Assembly: GCF_014635885.1 (NCBI RefSeq)
Contig: NZ_BMDR01000005.1
Coordinates: 248,001-312,000 of the forward strand
Length of the DNA stretch: 64,000 nt
DNA from: Acinetobacter vivianii
GTDB lineage: Bacteria > Pseudomonadota > Gammaproteobacteria > Pseudomonadales > Moraxellaceae
Direction of reading: 5' to 3'
Shown: in pieces, positions 1-10,007 of the stretch
Layout: each line of letters opens with the position of its first letter
Numbering within the stretch: position 1 is the first letter of the stretch
Translations under genes and position numbers: made by a program
The notes under the pieces: model-generated
Told to the model about the DNA's origin: nothing
The model's input: only the letters and a program-made list of their open reading frames with translations
Databases searched by the model: none

Positions 1-651
1 GGTTTTTCTGATATTGTTAAAAGTCTGTGGCGCTGTAGATAAAGAACCAACAAGTTGCCCATTCAATGTTATGTAGCTTTTTTCAGTAGGAACCTGATTA
101 TCTGGATTGTCTGTGGGTGACAGACTAACAGTTGGTAAGTTTGAGAGTTTTGTATTATCAAAATTAATTTTGCTAAAACCTGTCTTTTCATCAAAACTTA
201 GCTCAATACCCTTGCATGCTTCAAATAGGATAGCGCTTGAACATGAAAAAATATTTTCCTTTGATAAGCTGAAAATATCTGTTTTTAAATAACTTTCACC
301 AATAGAAACATCCAGTACTTTTTTTAGAATTGGGTCATAATTAACATGGAGTGTTTGTTTTATATCATTTTTATCAAGATTGTAGCTGAAAATAATAGAG
401 CTATTTCCACTGTCAAAATGATGCGTAACTGAATACGCATTCACCTCATCATTCTGGTTACTACTTCTGTTTGAAATCTGAAAGGTCGGGTCTGCATCCT
501 TTTGCAGGCTTAAAGTACTTTGAAACTCGGTAGTAAAGGGTGTTAAGACAGTAGGTGTTTCTTCCATCGTTTTATGATTATCTCCACCCCCACAAGCTGA
601 AATTATCATTGCTGTAGTTAAAATGGTAATACATGGTTTAATCTTTAACAT
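1..651 (-). CDS. Lipoprotein, 3' part outside the window
   Basis: A minus-strand frame starts with ATG at 651 and stays open to base 1, giving 217 residues; the C-terminus lies beyond the left edge. The N-terminus is a lipoprotein signal peptide (hydrophobic stretch, then IISAC followed by GGG), so the protein is probably anchored in the cell envelope. Around residues 135-207 there is a module with two Cys spaced 10 apart, then KINFDNTKL and LNGQLVGSL. A very similar module occurs twice in the lipoprotein at 21424-22377, so the two look like distant paralogues. The function is unknown. Lipoprotein status is well supported; the family assignment is my own comparison by eye. Confidence 0.8.
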   Translation of the reverse strand, partial: MLKIKPCITILTTAMIISACGGGDNHKTMEETPTVLTPFTTEFQSTLSLQKDADPTFQISNRSSNQNDEVNAYSVTHHFDSGNSSIIFSYNLDKNDIKQTLHVNYDPILKKVLDVSIGESYLKTDIFSLSKENIFSCSSAILFEACKGIELSFDEKTGFSKINFDNTKLSNLPTVSLSPTDNPDNQVPTEKSYITLNGQLVGSLSTAPQTFNNIRKT

Positions 652-785
652 TTTTTTGTTTTCTACATGGATTATTTTAGAGAAGAATAATATCTATTAA
701 TGATGTCCTTTCAAAGTGTTTTAAATAATATTTGTGATAAAAGCCCAATCAATATGATTAGGCTGGATAGGGAGAAATAGGATAT

Positions 786-1409
786 TTATAACGCCACCTC
801 AACGCCGTGTTTCAAATTCTGTTGATCAATGTTGGTATTGGCATCAATCTTGGCATACGCTTTTGGTAAAAGACGTCGCGCCATTTGATTCACTCTTTTT
901 TCTAGCCACTTTGGCATATTCATCGCTAAAGGATTGGTTTCTGTATTAGATGCATCCGTCATGACGCGTGTTCCCATAATATAGTCGAACCATGGACGGG
1001 TCACACACCAGTTGGCATTTTGATTGCTGGTCATGTGATGGTCGTAATGCCAAGGAATCCGCTTTTTAGCGTATTCGGGATCTAGGTGTGATTTGGCATG
1101 AGTTTTCCAATAATTCCAAATGCCATAGTACAAGCCCGCGGTAAAGAAAGGGGCAACTGGTAGAAAAATCGTGGATGCGGCAGCCAAGCCAATTAATGCT
1201 GATTTTTCATTGTACATTTCAGCATTTTTAAACATGGAATCTGCATAGCCTTCGTCATGAAAGCCATTTAAGCGAGCGCGTTTGTGATGGGCGATATGCG
1301 TAAAGAATGGGCTATTTCTATTTTTACTGGGGAACTCATGTAGCCAGACTTTATGGAAATACCATTCCAGACCATTTGCGACAAAAATACCTACTGGAAA
1401 ACCGATCAT
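786..1409 (-). CDS. Fatty acid hydroxylase / sterol desaturase-family membrane protein
   Basis: A 207-residue protein with the His-cluster pattern of membrane di-iron hydroxylases: EWYFHKVWLH near residue 16, HIAHHK near 38, HAKSHLD near 104 and WHYDHH near 120. Hydrophobic segments lie at the N-terminus and around residues 72-98. The family (FA_hydroxylase, including sterol desaturases and carotenoid or fatty acid hydroxylases) oxidises lipid substrates in the membrane; the substrate here cannot be read from sequence. The protein is short for the family. An AraC regulator lies 96 bp upstream on the same strand and may control it, although no operator was identified. Confidence 0.75.
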   Translation of the reverse strand: MIGFPVGIFVANGLEWYFHKVWLHEFPSKNRNSPFFTHIAHHKRARLNGFHDEGYADSMFKNAEMYNEKSALIGLAAASTIFLPVAPFFTAGLYYGIWNYWKTHAKSHLDPEYAKKRIPWHYDHHMTSNQNANWCVTRPWFDYIMGTRVMTDASNTETNPLAMNMPKWLEKRVNQMARRLLPKAYAKIDANTNIDQQNLKHGVEVAL

Positions 1410-1505
1410 ATTGGATTACCTCATAAAACATAGATCGGATTTTAAGAAAAGTAAGATGAATTATTTTGACCCATCTGACAGTTTTAATCTGCCTATCCAA
1501 TCAAA

Positions 1506-2507
1506 TTAAATCTGTTTACGTTGTCGGTATGCAGTTGGTGTTTCTCCAGTCCACCGTTTAAATGCTCTTGAAAACGCGGAGGGTTCTGAAAAGCCAGTGA
1601 GATAAACAATCTGATCGATGCTTTCTTGGGTATGGGAAAGTAACCGCCGTGCAAGACGTTCACGATATTGGGCAATGACTTTTTCATAAGTAGTATTGAG
1701 AAGTTGTAAATCTGCTCTCAAACTACGGGCACTACGTCCTAAATATTGGGCAACGATGTTTTGATCAAATTCTCCAGATTCCAATAAGCCACTGGCCAAG
1801 ATTCTTTCGATTTCATTGATGAGCTGGTGTTTGTTTAATAGCTCAAGCTGTGAAGCTGCATGATGTTCATGGACTTTTAAAAGTTCAGGTTCATACGCAG
1901 GTGAAGGTGTTTTTAAATGGGCTGCATCAAAGCAAATATGGCCATTTTCCTGTCCAAGTTTGACTGGACATCCCCATATTTTCTGGTATTCCTCATGTTC
2001 GCCGCCATCTGAATAGGGTAAGCCAATTTCAAGAGGGTTAAATGTTTCATCAGTGATGTATTTAAAGAAATTGAGCAAAATGCCGATTGCACATTCCAGA
2101 TAATGTCGTACAGGATGATTTAGACCTGAAATCTTAACCGTATGTTGGTTGATGATGTCGAGTTCAAATGACATTGCATCGGTAAGTAAGGCTTGATAAC
2201 GGATGGTACGTTGTAGACCTTCACCAAATGTTGGACTGCTCAAAAAAAGATATTCAATAACTTGCCCGCGAAAAGGTGGGACATTCGCACCGACATGCAA
2301 GCCAATATCACCATCATGGCTAATATCTTCAGCGGCTTTCCAGAAACGTTGCTGAGTAGAGTTATCACGACGAACAAATTTATCAGGTGGCTGATCGGGT
2401 AAATGAACACTGGCAAAAATGGCTGCTGCATCCAGATCCATCTTTTGCATGGTTTGATAGACCATCCATAAAAATATACCAGCATCACTGGTTTTTCTTG
2501 AAGTCAT
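1506..2507 (-). CDS. AraC-family transcriptional regulator (Arabinose_bd-type N-terminus)
   Basis: A 333-residue regulator. The C-terminal ~100 residues carry the two helix-turn-helix motifs of AraC/XylS proteins (LGRSARSLRADLQLL, then the signature IVYLTGFSEPSAFSRAFKRWTG). The N-terminal ~200 residues resemble the ligand-binding domain of the OruR/ArgR-like branch. It is encoded upstream of, and co-directional with, the membrane hydroxylase at 786-1409, the most likely target. The effector is unknown. The start is the ATG at 2507; other frames here are shadows. Confidence 0.9.
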   Translation of the reverse strand: MTSRKTSDAGIFLWMVYQTMQKMDLDAAAIFASVHLPDQPPDKFVRRDNSTQQRFWKAAEDISHDGDIGLHVGANVPPFRGQVIEYLFLSSPTFGEGLQRTIRYQALLTDAMSFELDIINQHTVKISGLNHPVRHYLECAIGILLNFFKYITDETFNPLEIGLPYSDGGEHEEYQKIWGCPVKLGQENGHICFDAAHLKTPSPAYEPELLKVHEHHAASQLELLNKHQLINEIERILASGLLESGEFDQNIVAQYLGRSARSLRADLQLLNTTYEKVIAQYRERLARRLLSHTQESIDQIVYLTGFSEPSAFSRAFKRWTGETPTAYRQRKQI

Positions 2508-2613
2508 AACACACGGTGAAGATGTATTTTAAACCTTTATACTATGTTGTTTAATGGTAGAAATGAATTGGCTTAAAGGCAGGGTGAGCAGAGATTTAAT
2601 GTGAAATTATAAA

Positions 2614-2651
2614 TTAGCTAAGCAATAGCTCAGGCTGTATCACTTAGCTAA
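2614..2651 (-). terminator. Inverted repeat, likely terminator of the 2721-2954 gene
   Basis: Perfect 9-bp arms, TTAGCTAAG (2614-2622) and CTTAGCTAA (2643-2651), with a 20-nt loop that contains a short AGC/GCT inner stem. Read on the minus strand the stem is followed by TTTATAATTT, a weak U tract. It sits between the small gene 2721-2954 and the AraC gene, both on the minus strand. Confidence 0.45.
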
Positions 2652-2720
2652 AAGATTAAATAAAAACTATAAGAATAAATAGCTTATGTGACTCAAAGGA
2701 AGAGCAGCAATCGTACTTAA

Positions 2721-2954
2721 TTACGTATTTTCTTGAGTAGATTGACTCAAGATCAGCGCTTTAATTTTTGTGGCTTTCTCAAAATGATCAAGTCGATGTT
2801 CCATAATCCACCATTGGGCAGCTTCCATAAGACGTTCAGGATCATCATTTTTATTGGCAAAGAACGCATAAAAAGAAAGCCCGACCTGACTACCTTTTTT
2901 AGCAATTTTTTCGTCGCACACTTGAATGATTTTGGCTCTAAGTTCTTTTCTCAT
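2721..2954 (-). CDS. Small conserved hypothetical protein, 77 aa
   Basis: A charged 77-residue cytoplasmic protein beginning MRKELRAKIIQVCDEKI, with an aromatic centre (FYAFFANKNDDPERLMEAAQWW). There is no signal peptide or membrane segment. The composition is ordinary and the reading is coding-like; I recall similar short proteins in Acinetobacter but cannot name a function. It stands alone between the siderophore receptor promoter (divergent) and the AraC gene. The opposite-strand frame over the same bases is a shadow. Confidence 0.65.
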   Translation of the reverse strand: MRKELRAKIIQVCDEKIAKKGSQVGLSFYAFFANKNDDPERLMEAAQWWIMEHRLDHFEKATKIKALILSQSTQENT

Positions 2955-3200
2955 TTTTTATAAATAGTCTGTTGATGGCTGAACTGACTTATTTTACCAC
3001 CTATGTTATGAGAATTTGCTGAAGGTGACGCGGTTTACATTGCTTTAATAGATGAAAATCCATTGAAAAGATCATCAATTCATCAATCTTTGGATGCTGG
3101 CAAAGCGTATTCTTTATTGATATGAGGGTAATAAGCAATGTCAAACAGTCTGAATGTTTAATAAACCGACCAAAAGATGAAAAATGGTAGAAAATATAGT

Positions 3201-3219
3201 GAAAATGAGAATGATTTTT
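3201..3219 (+). promoter_or_regulatory. Fur box upstream of the TonB-dependent receptor
   Basis: GAAAATGAGAATGATTTTT matches the 19-bp Fur consensus (GATAATGATAATCATTATC) at 14 of 19 positions, including the central AATxAT core. It lies 71 bp upstream of the receptor ATG, so iron-dependent repression of that gene is the expected role. Confidence 0.7.
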
Positions 3220-3289
3220 ATTAAAATTGTAGCGTTTGTTTATTTTTAAGTTTTTTTTAATTTTTTGTCTGAATTTTTTTGGAAATTTT

Positions 3290-5497
3290 ATGAAGCCTTT
3301 AGACTTGGGTGTGAGCATTAAACCGATATTTAAGTTTAGCTTGTTAACCATGATGATGTTGCAAGCTCATCATGCAATTGCAAATGAACAGAGCGCGCCG
3401 ACGGCAGTCATGCCAACGATTAAAATTGAAGCGATGAGCGAGCTTGATCCGATCAAAAGTTATATTGATTATGAGCAGGCAAGTGTGACCCGTAATGGTC
3501 TTAAGAAAAAAGATATACCACAAACGATTGATACCATTGATGTGCAAAAATATAAAATCTATGGTGCAAATGATCTCAGTGTCATGTTACAAGGCACACC
3601 AGGGGTAACTACAACTTATGATACACGTGGCGATGGTATTATGATTCGTGGTTTTAGTGCTGATACTAGTGATATTTACCGTAATGGCGTACGTGAAGGC
3701 GGCCAAGTACGCCGTAGTACTGCAAACGTTGAGCGTATTGAGATTTTAAAAGGCCCTGCATCTGTACTTTATGGACGCGGCGCAGGTGGTGGAGTTGTGA
3801 ATATGGTGACCAAGTTTGCCAATTTTGACTCTAAAAGTTCTGTGGGTATCTATGGAGGTTCTTATGACAACATTGGTGGAACCTTAGATATCAATCAGAT
3901 TGTGAATGATAATTGGGCGGTACGTTTGGTTGGTGAAAAATCTGATACCAATAGTTTTCGTTCAGGTATTGGCACAAAACAATCGATGTTCTCACCAAGT
4001 GTGACCTATCGTAGTGATGATGAGAAGCTGTTGTGGACTACAGAATATACCTATGACAAATTAGATCGTATTCCTGACCGTGGTCCATCTTTTTCCGTAT
4101 TAAATCGTTTTCCTGAAAATATTTTAAGAGAAACAGGTTTTGCAACATCATCAGATTTTATTGTTGATGAATTACAAACGGTACGTACAGATCTCAAATA
4201 TGAATTTGCACCAGATTGGAAATTTCATTGGGCATTGAGCTATCGACAAGCTAATCAAGATTTCGATAATTTCTTTGGTGGAAGTTATTGTACTGATGAT
4301 ACGAAAGGATGCAAAACTGGCTATATCAAGCAATCTTATGCTTGGCAAGAAACCATGAATAAGACTACGACAAATACATTTGATATTACGGGTAAGTTTA
4401 ATACAGGCAAATTAGAACATCAGATCATGGTGGGTGCGGATTGGTCGCATGAGGATCGTGAACCTAAATTAGGTAATTATTCAAGCGGTGATAAGGCTGG
4501 ATTATATTATCAATTAATTAATCCATATAACGTGAAAGATTATCAGACTTCTTTTGATCGTAATAATGGTCGACCAAATGCAACATCTTATACGCATCAA
4601 AATAATGATAGTTTGGCATTTTTTGTACAGGATCTTATCTCATTAACACCGACCATAAAGATGATGTTGGGTGCACGATATGATCAATATGAGGTAAAAA
4701 CTCGCGATACATTAATTGATTCTAAAACATACGGGCAGTCAGTCACAATGAATGCTGAAACTTTTAGCCCGAATGTTGGCTTTGTTTGGCAGCCAGTTGA
4801 TAATCAGAGTTTTTATACTTCTTATAGTAAAAGCTTTGCACCATTTGGCGGCAGTGCTGGGGTTTCACCATTTACGAATGGTACTGTTGATTTGAGAACT
4901 GTGAATGCAGAGCCGCAATATAATGAACAATACGAGATTGGGGTCAAAAGTGATTGGTTCAATGATCGCTTAAATACTCAATTTTCTGTGTTCGATATCC
5001 GTAAGAAAAATATTCGTTATCGTCCTGATCCTGATAATCGTCCTTTTGATTATGTAGTGGGTGGTGAGCATCAGTCAAAAGGAGCTGAATTTAGCTTTAT
5101 AGGGCGAGTGCTTGATAATGTATTTATTCGTGGTGGATATGGATATACAGATGCAAAAGTAAAAGATGATAAAGATCCAAAATCTGCTAGTGCTGGTCAC
5201 TATCTAGCAAACGTAGCAAAGAATACTGGTAATCTATTTGTTCGGTATTTACCAGTAGAGAATATCTATACTGAAGTTGGTGCGACTTACAATGGCTCTT
5301 TCTATACTAATTTATCAAATGCTCCAGATACTAAGCTTGACGGGTGGACACGTTTAGATGCTGCTTTGGGCTATAAAGGTGAGCATTGGGGAGCTACATT
5401 AGCTGTAAGTAACCTCACTGATAAAGTTTATTGGAGATCAAATACAATGCCGGGCACTCCACGCAACTTCTTGGTGCGTTTAAATTACCAGTTCTAA
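3290..5497 (+). CDS. TonB-dependent siderophore receptor
   Basis: An outer-membrane ferric-siderophore receptor of 735 aa from the ATG at 3290. That start gives a proper signal peptide (hydrophobic core with MMMLQAHHAIA before NEQ); an upstream in-frame ATG at 3236 would add a Phe-rich stretch. The plug domain shows SVMLQGTPGV, IRGFSADTSDIYRNGVR and VERIEILKGPASVLYGRGAGGGVVN. The C-terminal ~530 residues form the beta barrel and end in aromatic F (NYQF). The plug resembles catecholate receptors of the Fiu type, but substrate is not certain, so no symbol is given. A Fur box lies upstream and a terminator follows. Confidence 0.93.
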   Translation: MKPLDLGVSIKPIFKFSLLTMMMLQAHHAIANEQSAPTAVMPTIKIEAMSELDPIKSYIDYEQASVTRNGLKKKDIPQTIDTIDVQKYKIYGANDLSVMLQGTPGVTTTYDTRGDGIMIRGFSADTSDIYRNGVREGGQVRRSTANVERIEILKGPASVLYGRGAGGGVVNMVTKFANFDSKSSVGIYGGSYDNIGGTLDINQIVNDNWAVRLVGEKSDTNSFRSGIGTKQSMFSPSVTYRSDDEKLLWTTEYTYDKLDRIPDRGPSFSVLNRFPENILRETGFATSSDFIVDELQTVRTDLKYEFAPDWKFHWALSYRQANQDFDNFFGGSYCTDDTKGCKTGYIKQSYAWQETMNKTTTNTFDITGKFNTGKLEHQIMVGADWSHEDREPKLGNYSSGDKAGLYYQLINPYNVKDYQTSFDRNNGRPNATSYTHQNNDSLAFFVQDLISLTPTIKMMLGARYDQYEVKTRDTLIDSKTYGQSVTMNAETFSPNVGFVWQPVDNQSFYTSYSKSFAPFGGSAGVSPFTNGTVDLRTVNAEPQYNEQYEIGVKSDWFNDRLNTQFSVFDIRKKNIRYRPDPDNRPFDYVVGGEHQSKGAEFSFIGRVLDNVFIRGGYGYTDAKVKDDKDPKSASAGHYLANVAKNTGNLFVRYLPVENIYTEVGATYNGSFYTNLSNAPDTKLDGWTRLDAALGYKGEHWGATLAVSNLTDKVYWRSNTMPGTPRNFLVRLNYQF

Positions 5498-5520
5498 ATA
5501 ATTTAGTTCATTTTTCTTTT

Positions 5521-5552
5521 AAGCATCTCTGTATCAGCAGGGGTGCTTTTTT
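5521..5552 (+). terminator. Terminator after the siderophore receptor gene
   Basis: AAGCATCTC pairs with GGGGTGCTT (two G-T pairs) across a 10-nt loop and is followed by a T-rich run. It lies 24 bp past the receptor stop codon. Confidence 0.75.
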
Positions 5553-5806
5553 ATTGGGGAGCACTAAAACAATCTAAAAAATAAAGATGTACTTTATATC
5601 TATCTTATTGAATTATATAAAATGCCATTGCTTAAAATACGGTAATATTCTAATATTTGATTGTATGAAAAATAAGCAATAAAATCTTAAGAATAACTGT
5701 ATAATTGTGATGTAGTTCTCATTTTTGGTTTTATTATGCTTATTTTTACTCTGTTTAATACTTTTTTGCTAGTATTAAAGAAAACATTAAAATAGAGATA
5801 ATAATA

Positions 5807-5992
5807 ATGAAGATTACACTGACTTTGCTTGTGAGTTTTGCCATCGTCGTTTTAGGTTATGTGGCCTATACCGACGCGCAGATGAAAAAGCGCCAAGAGC
5901 TCATGAAAATTGTCCAAGATGCAGAACATAGCCTTGATAATATTCAGCAAGACCCTCGTAGCCATTTATCCTCGTATAAACGCAGTAATTAG
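5807..5992 (+). CDS. Small single-pass membrane protein, 61 aa
   Basis: The N-terminus (ITLTLLVSFAIVVLGYVAY) is one transmembrane helix or uncleaved signal anchor. It is followed by a charged tail (QMKKRQELMKIVQDAEHSLDNIQQD) likely to be helical. The gene is isolated between terminators and has a modest AGAG ribosome site. No family was recognised and the function is unknown. Confidence 0.6.
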   Translation: MKITLTLLVSFAIVVLGYVAYTDAQMKKRQELMKIVQDAEHSLDNIQQDPRSHLSSYKRSN

Positions 5993-6119
5993 AAGTCTAC
6001 CGCTTCACACAGGGTAGATGACTCAATTGTTTACTTGAGATTGTCGATTAAGTGGTCTTTTTTTACTTTGCGATGCGCAAGTTTTAAATAGAATCTGTTA
6101 AAATATTTACCACTAAATA

Positions 6120-6147
6120 AAAAGCTGCATCAAGATATGCGGCTTTT
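6120..6147 (+). terminator. Intrinsic terminator-like hairpin upstream of the purine permease
   Basis: AAAAGCTGCAT and ATGCGGCTTTT form an 11-bp stem (one G-T pair) around the loop CAAGAT, followed by T residues. It may end transcription of the 5807-5992 gene; a weaker hairpin (TTGCG/CGCAA) lies at 6068-6080. The rest of 5993-6321 holds no gene that I can support. Confidence 0.7.
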
Positions 6148-6233
6148 TACGTTTTGATAGCGAAATTAAATTTATACATGTTGTCTATGTAACAAGTACC
6201 AAGCTGGCATATAGATTGCTTTCTAGCTTCGAG

Positions 6234-6276
6234 TACTCTTTTGTGCAAATTCAAAAAAGATTGTCGCACAAGAGTA
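6234..6276 (+). promoter_or_regulatory. Hairpin in the 5' leader of the purine permease gene
   Basis: TACTCTTTTGTGC (6234-6246) pairs with GCACAAGAGTA (6266-6276) with a two-base bulge, around a 19-nt loop, ending 45 bp before the permease ATG. No T tract follows, so it is not an ordinary terminator. It does not match the purine riboswitch core that I know. A leader element or chance palindrome are both possible. Confidence 0.4.
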
Positions 6277-6321
6277 TAGATTTCACGTCCTACGATCTTA
6301 GATTTTAACAGGTGCTATGTT

Positions 6322-7641
6322 ATGACAACGCCTAATGCTTCAGCTGGTTTGTTAGAACGCTTATTTAAATTAAGCGATAACAAAACTAACTTTAGAACAG
6401 AAGTTTTGGCAGGTGTAACCACATTCTTAACCATGTGTTACATCATTATTGTAAATCCGCTCATTCTTTCTGAAACAGGAATGGATCACGGAGCGGTGTT
6501 TGTTGCGACCTGTCTGGCTGCTGCAATCGGCTGTTTAGTCATGGGGATTATTGCGAACTATCCAATCGCATTAGCACCTGGTATGGGCTTAAATGCTTAT
6601 TTTACCTATTCTGTCTGCTTAGGCATGGGTGTGCCTTGGCAAACTGCTTTGGCTGCTGTTTTTGTTTCAGGGATTATTTTCCTTGCAATCAGCTTCTTCA
6701 AAATCCGTGAAGCAATTGTCAATGCGATTCCAATGTCACTTAAATTTGCCATTGGTGGTGGTATTGGTTTGTTTCTGGCTTTGGTTGCTTTAAAGAACTC
6801 AGGCATTATTGTTGCAAATCAGGCAACTTTAGTTGGGCTGGGGGATATTAAACAGCCGACGGTATTGCTTGCATTATTTGGCTTCCTGTTGATCGTATTG
6901 TTACATCAATTCAAAGTGCGTGGCGCAATCATTATCAGTATCTTGGCTGTGACTGCCATTGCAACATTGCTGGGCTTAAATGAATTTAAGGGTGTGGTAG
7001 GCGAGATTCCTTCGATTGCACCGACATTTATGCAAATGGACTTTGAAGGTCTGTTTACAGCCAGTATGGTAGGCGTGATTTTTGTTTTCTTTATTGTCGA
7101 TTTATTTGATAGTACAGGGACGTTGGTTGGTGTTTCGCACCGTGCGGGCCTCTTGCAAGATGGTAAATTGCCGCGTTTGAAAAAAGCATTATTTGCTGAC
7201 TCAACTGCGATCGTTGCTGGTGCTGCTTTAGGTACATCATCAACAACACCTTATATTGAATCTGCATCAGGTGTGGCAGCGGGTGGTCGTACAGGTTTGA
7301 CGGCTGTTGTTGTGGCATTCTTATTTGTGGGCTGCTTATTCTTGGCGCCATTGGCTCAATCTGTACCAGGTTTTGCAACTGCACCTGCATTATTGTTCAT
7401 TGGTGTGTTGATGATCCAAGGGATCACCAATATCGACTGGGATGATATTACTGAAGCCGTTCCTGCATTTTTAACGATTGTATTTATGCCATTTGCGTAT
7501 TCAATTGCTGATGGTATTGCAATGGGCTTTATCAGCTATGCGCTGGTTAAATTATTCACAGGTAAGGCGAAAACTGTACCGTATATGGTCTGGATCATTG
7601 CCGCTCTGTGGGTATTTAAGTTCGCTGCATTTGGCGGTTAA
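6322..7641 (+). CDS. NCS2-family purine permease (AzgA-type)
   Basis: A 439-residue inner-membrane protein with a dozen or more hydrophobic segments. Family motifs include EVLAGVTTFLTMCYIIIVNP near the N-terminus, ALAPGMGLNAYF near residue 90, DLFDSTGTLVGV near 260 and the SSTTPYIESASGVAAGGRTG loop near 310. The AzgA branch of NCS2 transports adenine, guanine and hypoxanthine by proton symport. The next gene encodes an adenine deaminase, so import of adenine followed by conversion to hypoxanthine is a likely joint job. A terminator separates the two genes. Confidence 0.92.
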   Translation: MTTPNASAGLLERLFKLSDNKTNFRTEVLAGVTTFLTMCYIIIVNPLILSETGMDHGAVFVATCLAAAIGCLVMGIIANYPIALAPGMGLNAYFTYSVCLGMGVPWQTALAAVFVSGIIFLAISFFKIREAIVNAIPMSLKFAIGGGIGLFLALVALKNSGIIVANQATLVGLGDIKQPTVLLALFGFLLIVLLHQFKVRGAIIISILAVTAIATLLGLNEFKGVVGEIPSIAPTFMQMDFEGLFTASMVGVIFVFFIVDLFDSTGTLVGVSHRAGLLQDGKLPRLKKALFADSTAIVAGAALGTSSTTPYIESASGVAAGGRTGLTAVVVAFLFVGCLFLAPLAQSVPGFATAPALLFIGVLMIQGITNIDWDDITEAVPAFLTIVFMPFAYSIADGIAMGFISYALVKLFTGKAKTVPYMVWIIAALWVFKFAAFGG

Positions 7642-7702
7642 TCCAAGATTTATTATTTTTAAATAATTCTTTGCTTGAATGGTTGTTTAGGCAAAGAACC
7701 CG

Positions 7703-8752
<1,050 letters not shown>

Positions 8753-8760
8753 AAAATAAA

Positions 8761-8784
8761 AAAACCGCGTAAAGCGGTTTTTTT
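8761..8784. terminator. Bidirectional terminator, deaminase and cytochrome b561
   Basis: AAAACCGC and GCGGTTTT form an 8-bp stem around a short loop, with A-rich and T-rich flanks. It can serve both converging genes. Confidence 0.85.
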
Positions 8785-8797
8785 ATATCTGAATATT

Positions 8798-9355
8798 CTA
8801 CTTTTTTGGCTGGCGTAACATGCTGAGTAAGACATTATCTTTATCAACAACATGATGTTTAATCGCAGCCAAGATATGTCCCGCAACCAGTAAACCTGCA
8901 AACCAAGAAAGATAAATGTGCAATGGTTTAACAATCGCCAGTAGGTCAGGATTATCTTGAACTAAACGTGGAATTTCGAATAAATATAAAACGGGTGCAG
9001 GATGCCCGGCACTCCAGCTAAATAAACAGCCTGTTATCGGTAAAGCTAATAACATTAGATACAGGAAAAAATGTCCGACATGAGCCAATGTTTTCATCAT
9101 CGGTGACATGGTATCTGGCAGTTGCGGAACAGGGTGGGTGTAGCGCCAAAAAATTCGGATTATCACTAAGAAAATAATAGTCGTGGCAATATTCTTATGA
9201 AGTGTGATGACATTTCCTTTAAAGCTACCATCAACGTCATAGCTAAGAAAGTTACCACTGTAAAAGCCAATCAACCAGGCAGTGATAAAAATTGCAGCCA
9301 TGAGCCAATGAATAACTTGTGCCGTACGCGTGTAGTATTGTGCTGAGGTTGGCAT
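8798..9355 (-). CDS. Cytochrome b561-family protein
   Basis: A 185-residue inner-membrane protein with four hydrophobic helices. His residues are placed for two b-type haems: H16 (RTAQVIHWLMA), H53 (VITLHKNIA), and later H146 and H160 (IVKPLHIYLSWFAGLLVAGHILAAIKHH). It matches bacterial CybB-like cytochromes, which act as quinol-linked electron carriers, in E. coli as superoxide:ubiquinone oxidoreductase. It stands alone, convergent with the deaminase gene. The exact redox partner cannot be read from sequence. Confidence 0.85.
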   Translation of the reverse strand: MPTSAQYYTRTAQVIHWLMAAIFITAWLIGFYSGNFLSYDVDGSFKGNVITLHKNIATTIIFLVIIRIFWRYTHPVPQLPDTMSPMMKTLAHVGHFFLYLMLLALPITGCLFSWSAGHPAPVLYLFEIPRLVQDNPDLLAIVKPLHIYLSWFAGLLVAGHILAAIKHHVVDKDNVLLSMLRQPKK

Positions 9356-9581
9356 TGCAACATCCTGGCATTGTTATAGATGGGATTTTTTTAATTTTAA
9401 TTAGGCTTGGTTCTTTCTCATACAATGGAAATGTAACGGAGCGTTTTATGCTTAGAACGGTCATCAAGATATTGTTAAGTTATAATTGTTATATTATGTA
9501 AAGATTGCGTTGAGTCATATCATAAAACTTGCTGTTTAGGCACAATACGCCTGCCAAAAATTTAGATACAGGTAAGAAATC

Positions 9582-9965
9582 ATGAAAAAGTTGGTACTTA
9601 TTGTTGCCCCTGTTGTTTTAGCCCTAACAGGATGTGTAACACCAGATGGCAGCAACTCGGCTGGCGCGACTTCTCAACAATTGGGTATGGCGGCATTAAA
9701 AGTTGCGGTAAATGCAAAATGTATTAATGAGATTAATACTTTACCAGCATGGAAAACAGCAACACGCGTAATGACTGCTGAACAACGTGAAAATATCCAG
9801 ACTGAAGTTTGTGGTTGTGTTAGCGAAAAAGCGCCAAACAGCGTAACAGCAGTTGAATTAGCGACAGCTGCAATTGATCCTACTGCTCGTGCAACAATTG
9901 TGACTCAAGTGGTTTCACAAACTGTAAATGCATGTGTGGCGGAAACGTTTAAAAAAGCAGGTTAA
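9582..9965 (+). CDS. Small lipoprotein, 127 aa
   Basis: The signal peptide ends in a lipobox (LALTGC, Cys at residue 18). The mature part is Ala/Thr-rich and contains conserved-looking Cys residues (AKCINEI, EVCGCVSEKAP, NACVAETF) that could form disulfides in the periplasm. It lies 42 bp upstream of rnhB and may share its transcript. I recognise it only as an Acinetobacter-type conserved hypothetical lipoprotein. Confidence 0.8.
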   Translation: MKKLVLIVAPVVLALTGCVTPDGSNSAGATSQQLGMAALKVAVNAKCINEINTLPAWKTATRVMTAEQRENIQTEVCGCVSEKAPNSVTAVELATAAIDPTARATIVTQVVSQTVNACVAETFKKAG

Positions 9966-10007
9966 TAAGATCAGGCTGAGTCATCAGCCTATTTTGAGAG
10001 AAGTAGT

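Noticed and set aside
3001..3351. 116-codon minus-strand frame before the siderophore receptor
   Set aside because: It overlaps the Fur box, the receptor promoter and its signal peptide, and its Lys/Asn/Phe-rich composition follows from AT-rich DNA.
5993..6321. Purine riboswitch before the permease
   Set aside because: The conserved junction and loop sequences of the purine aptamer are not present; only simple hairpins are visible.
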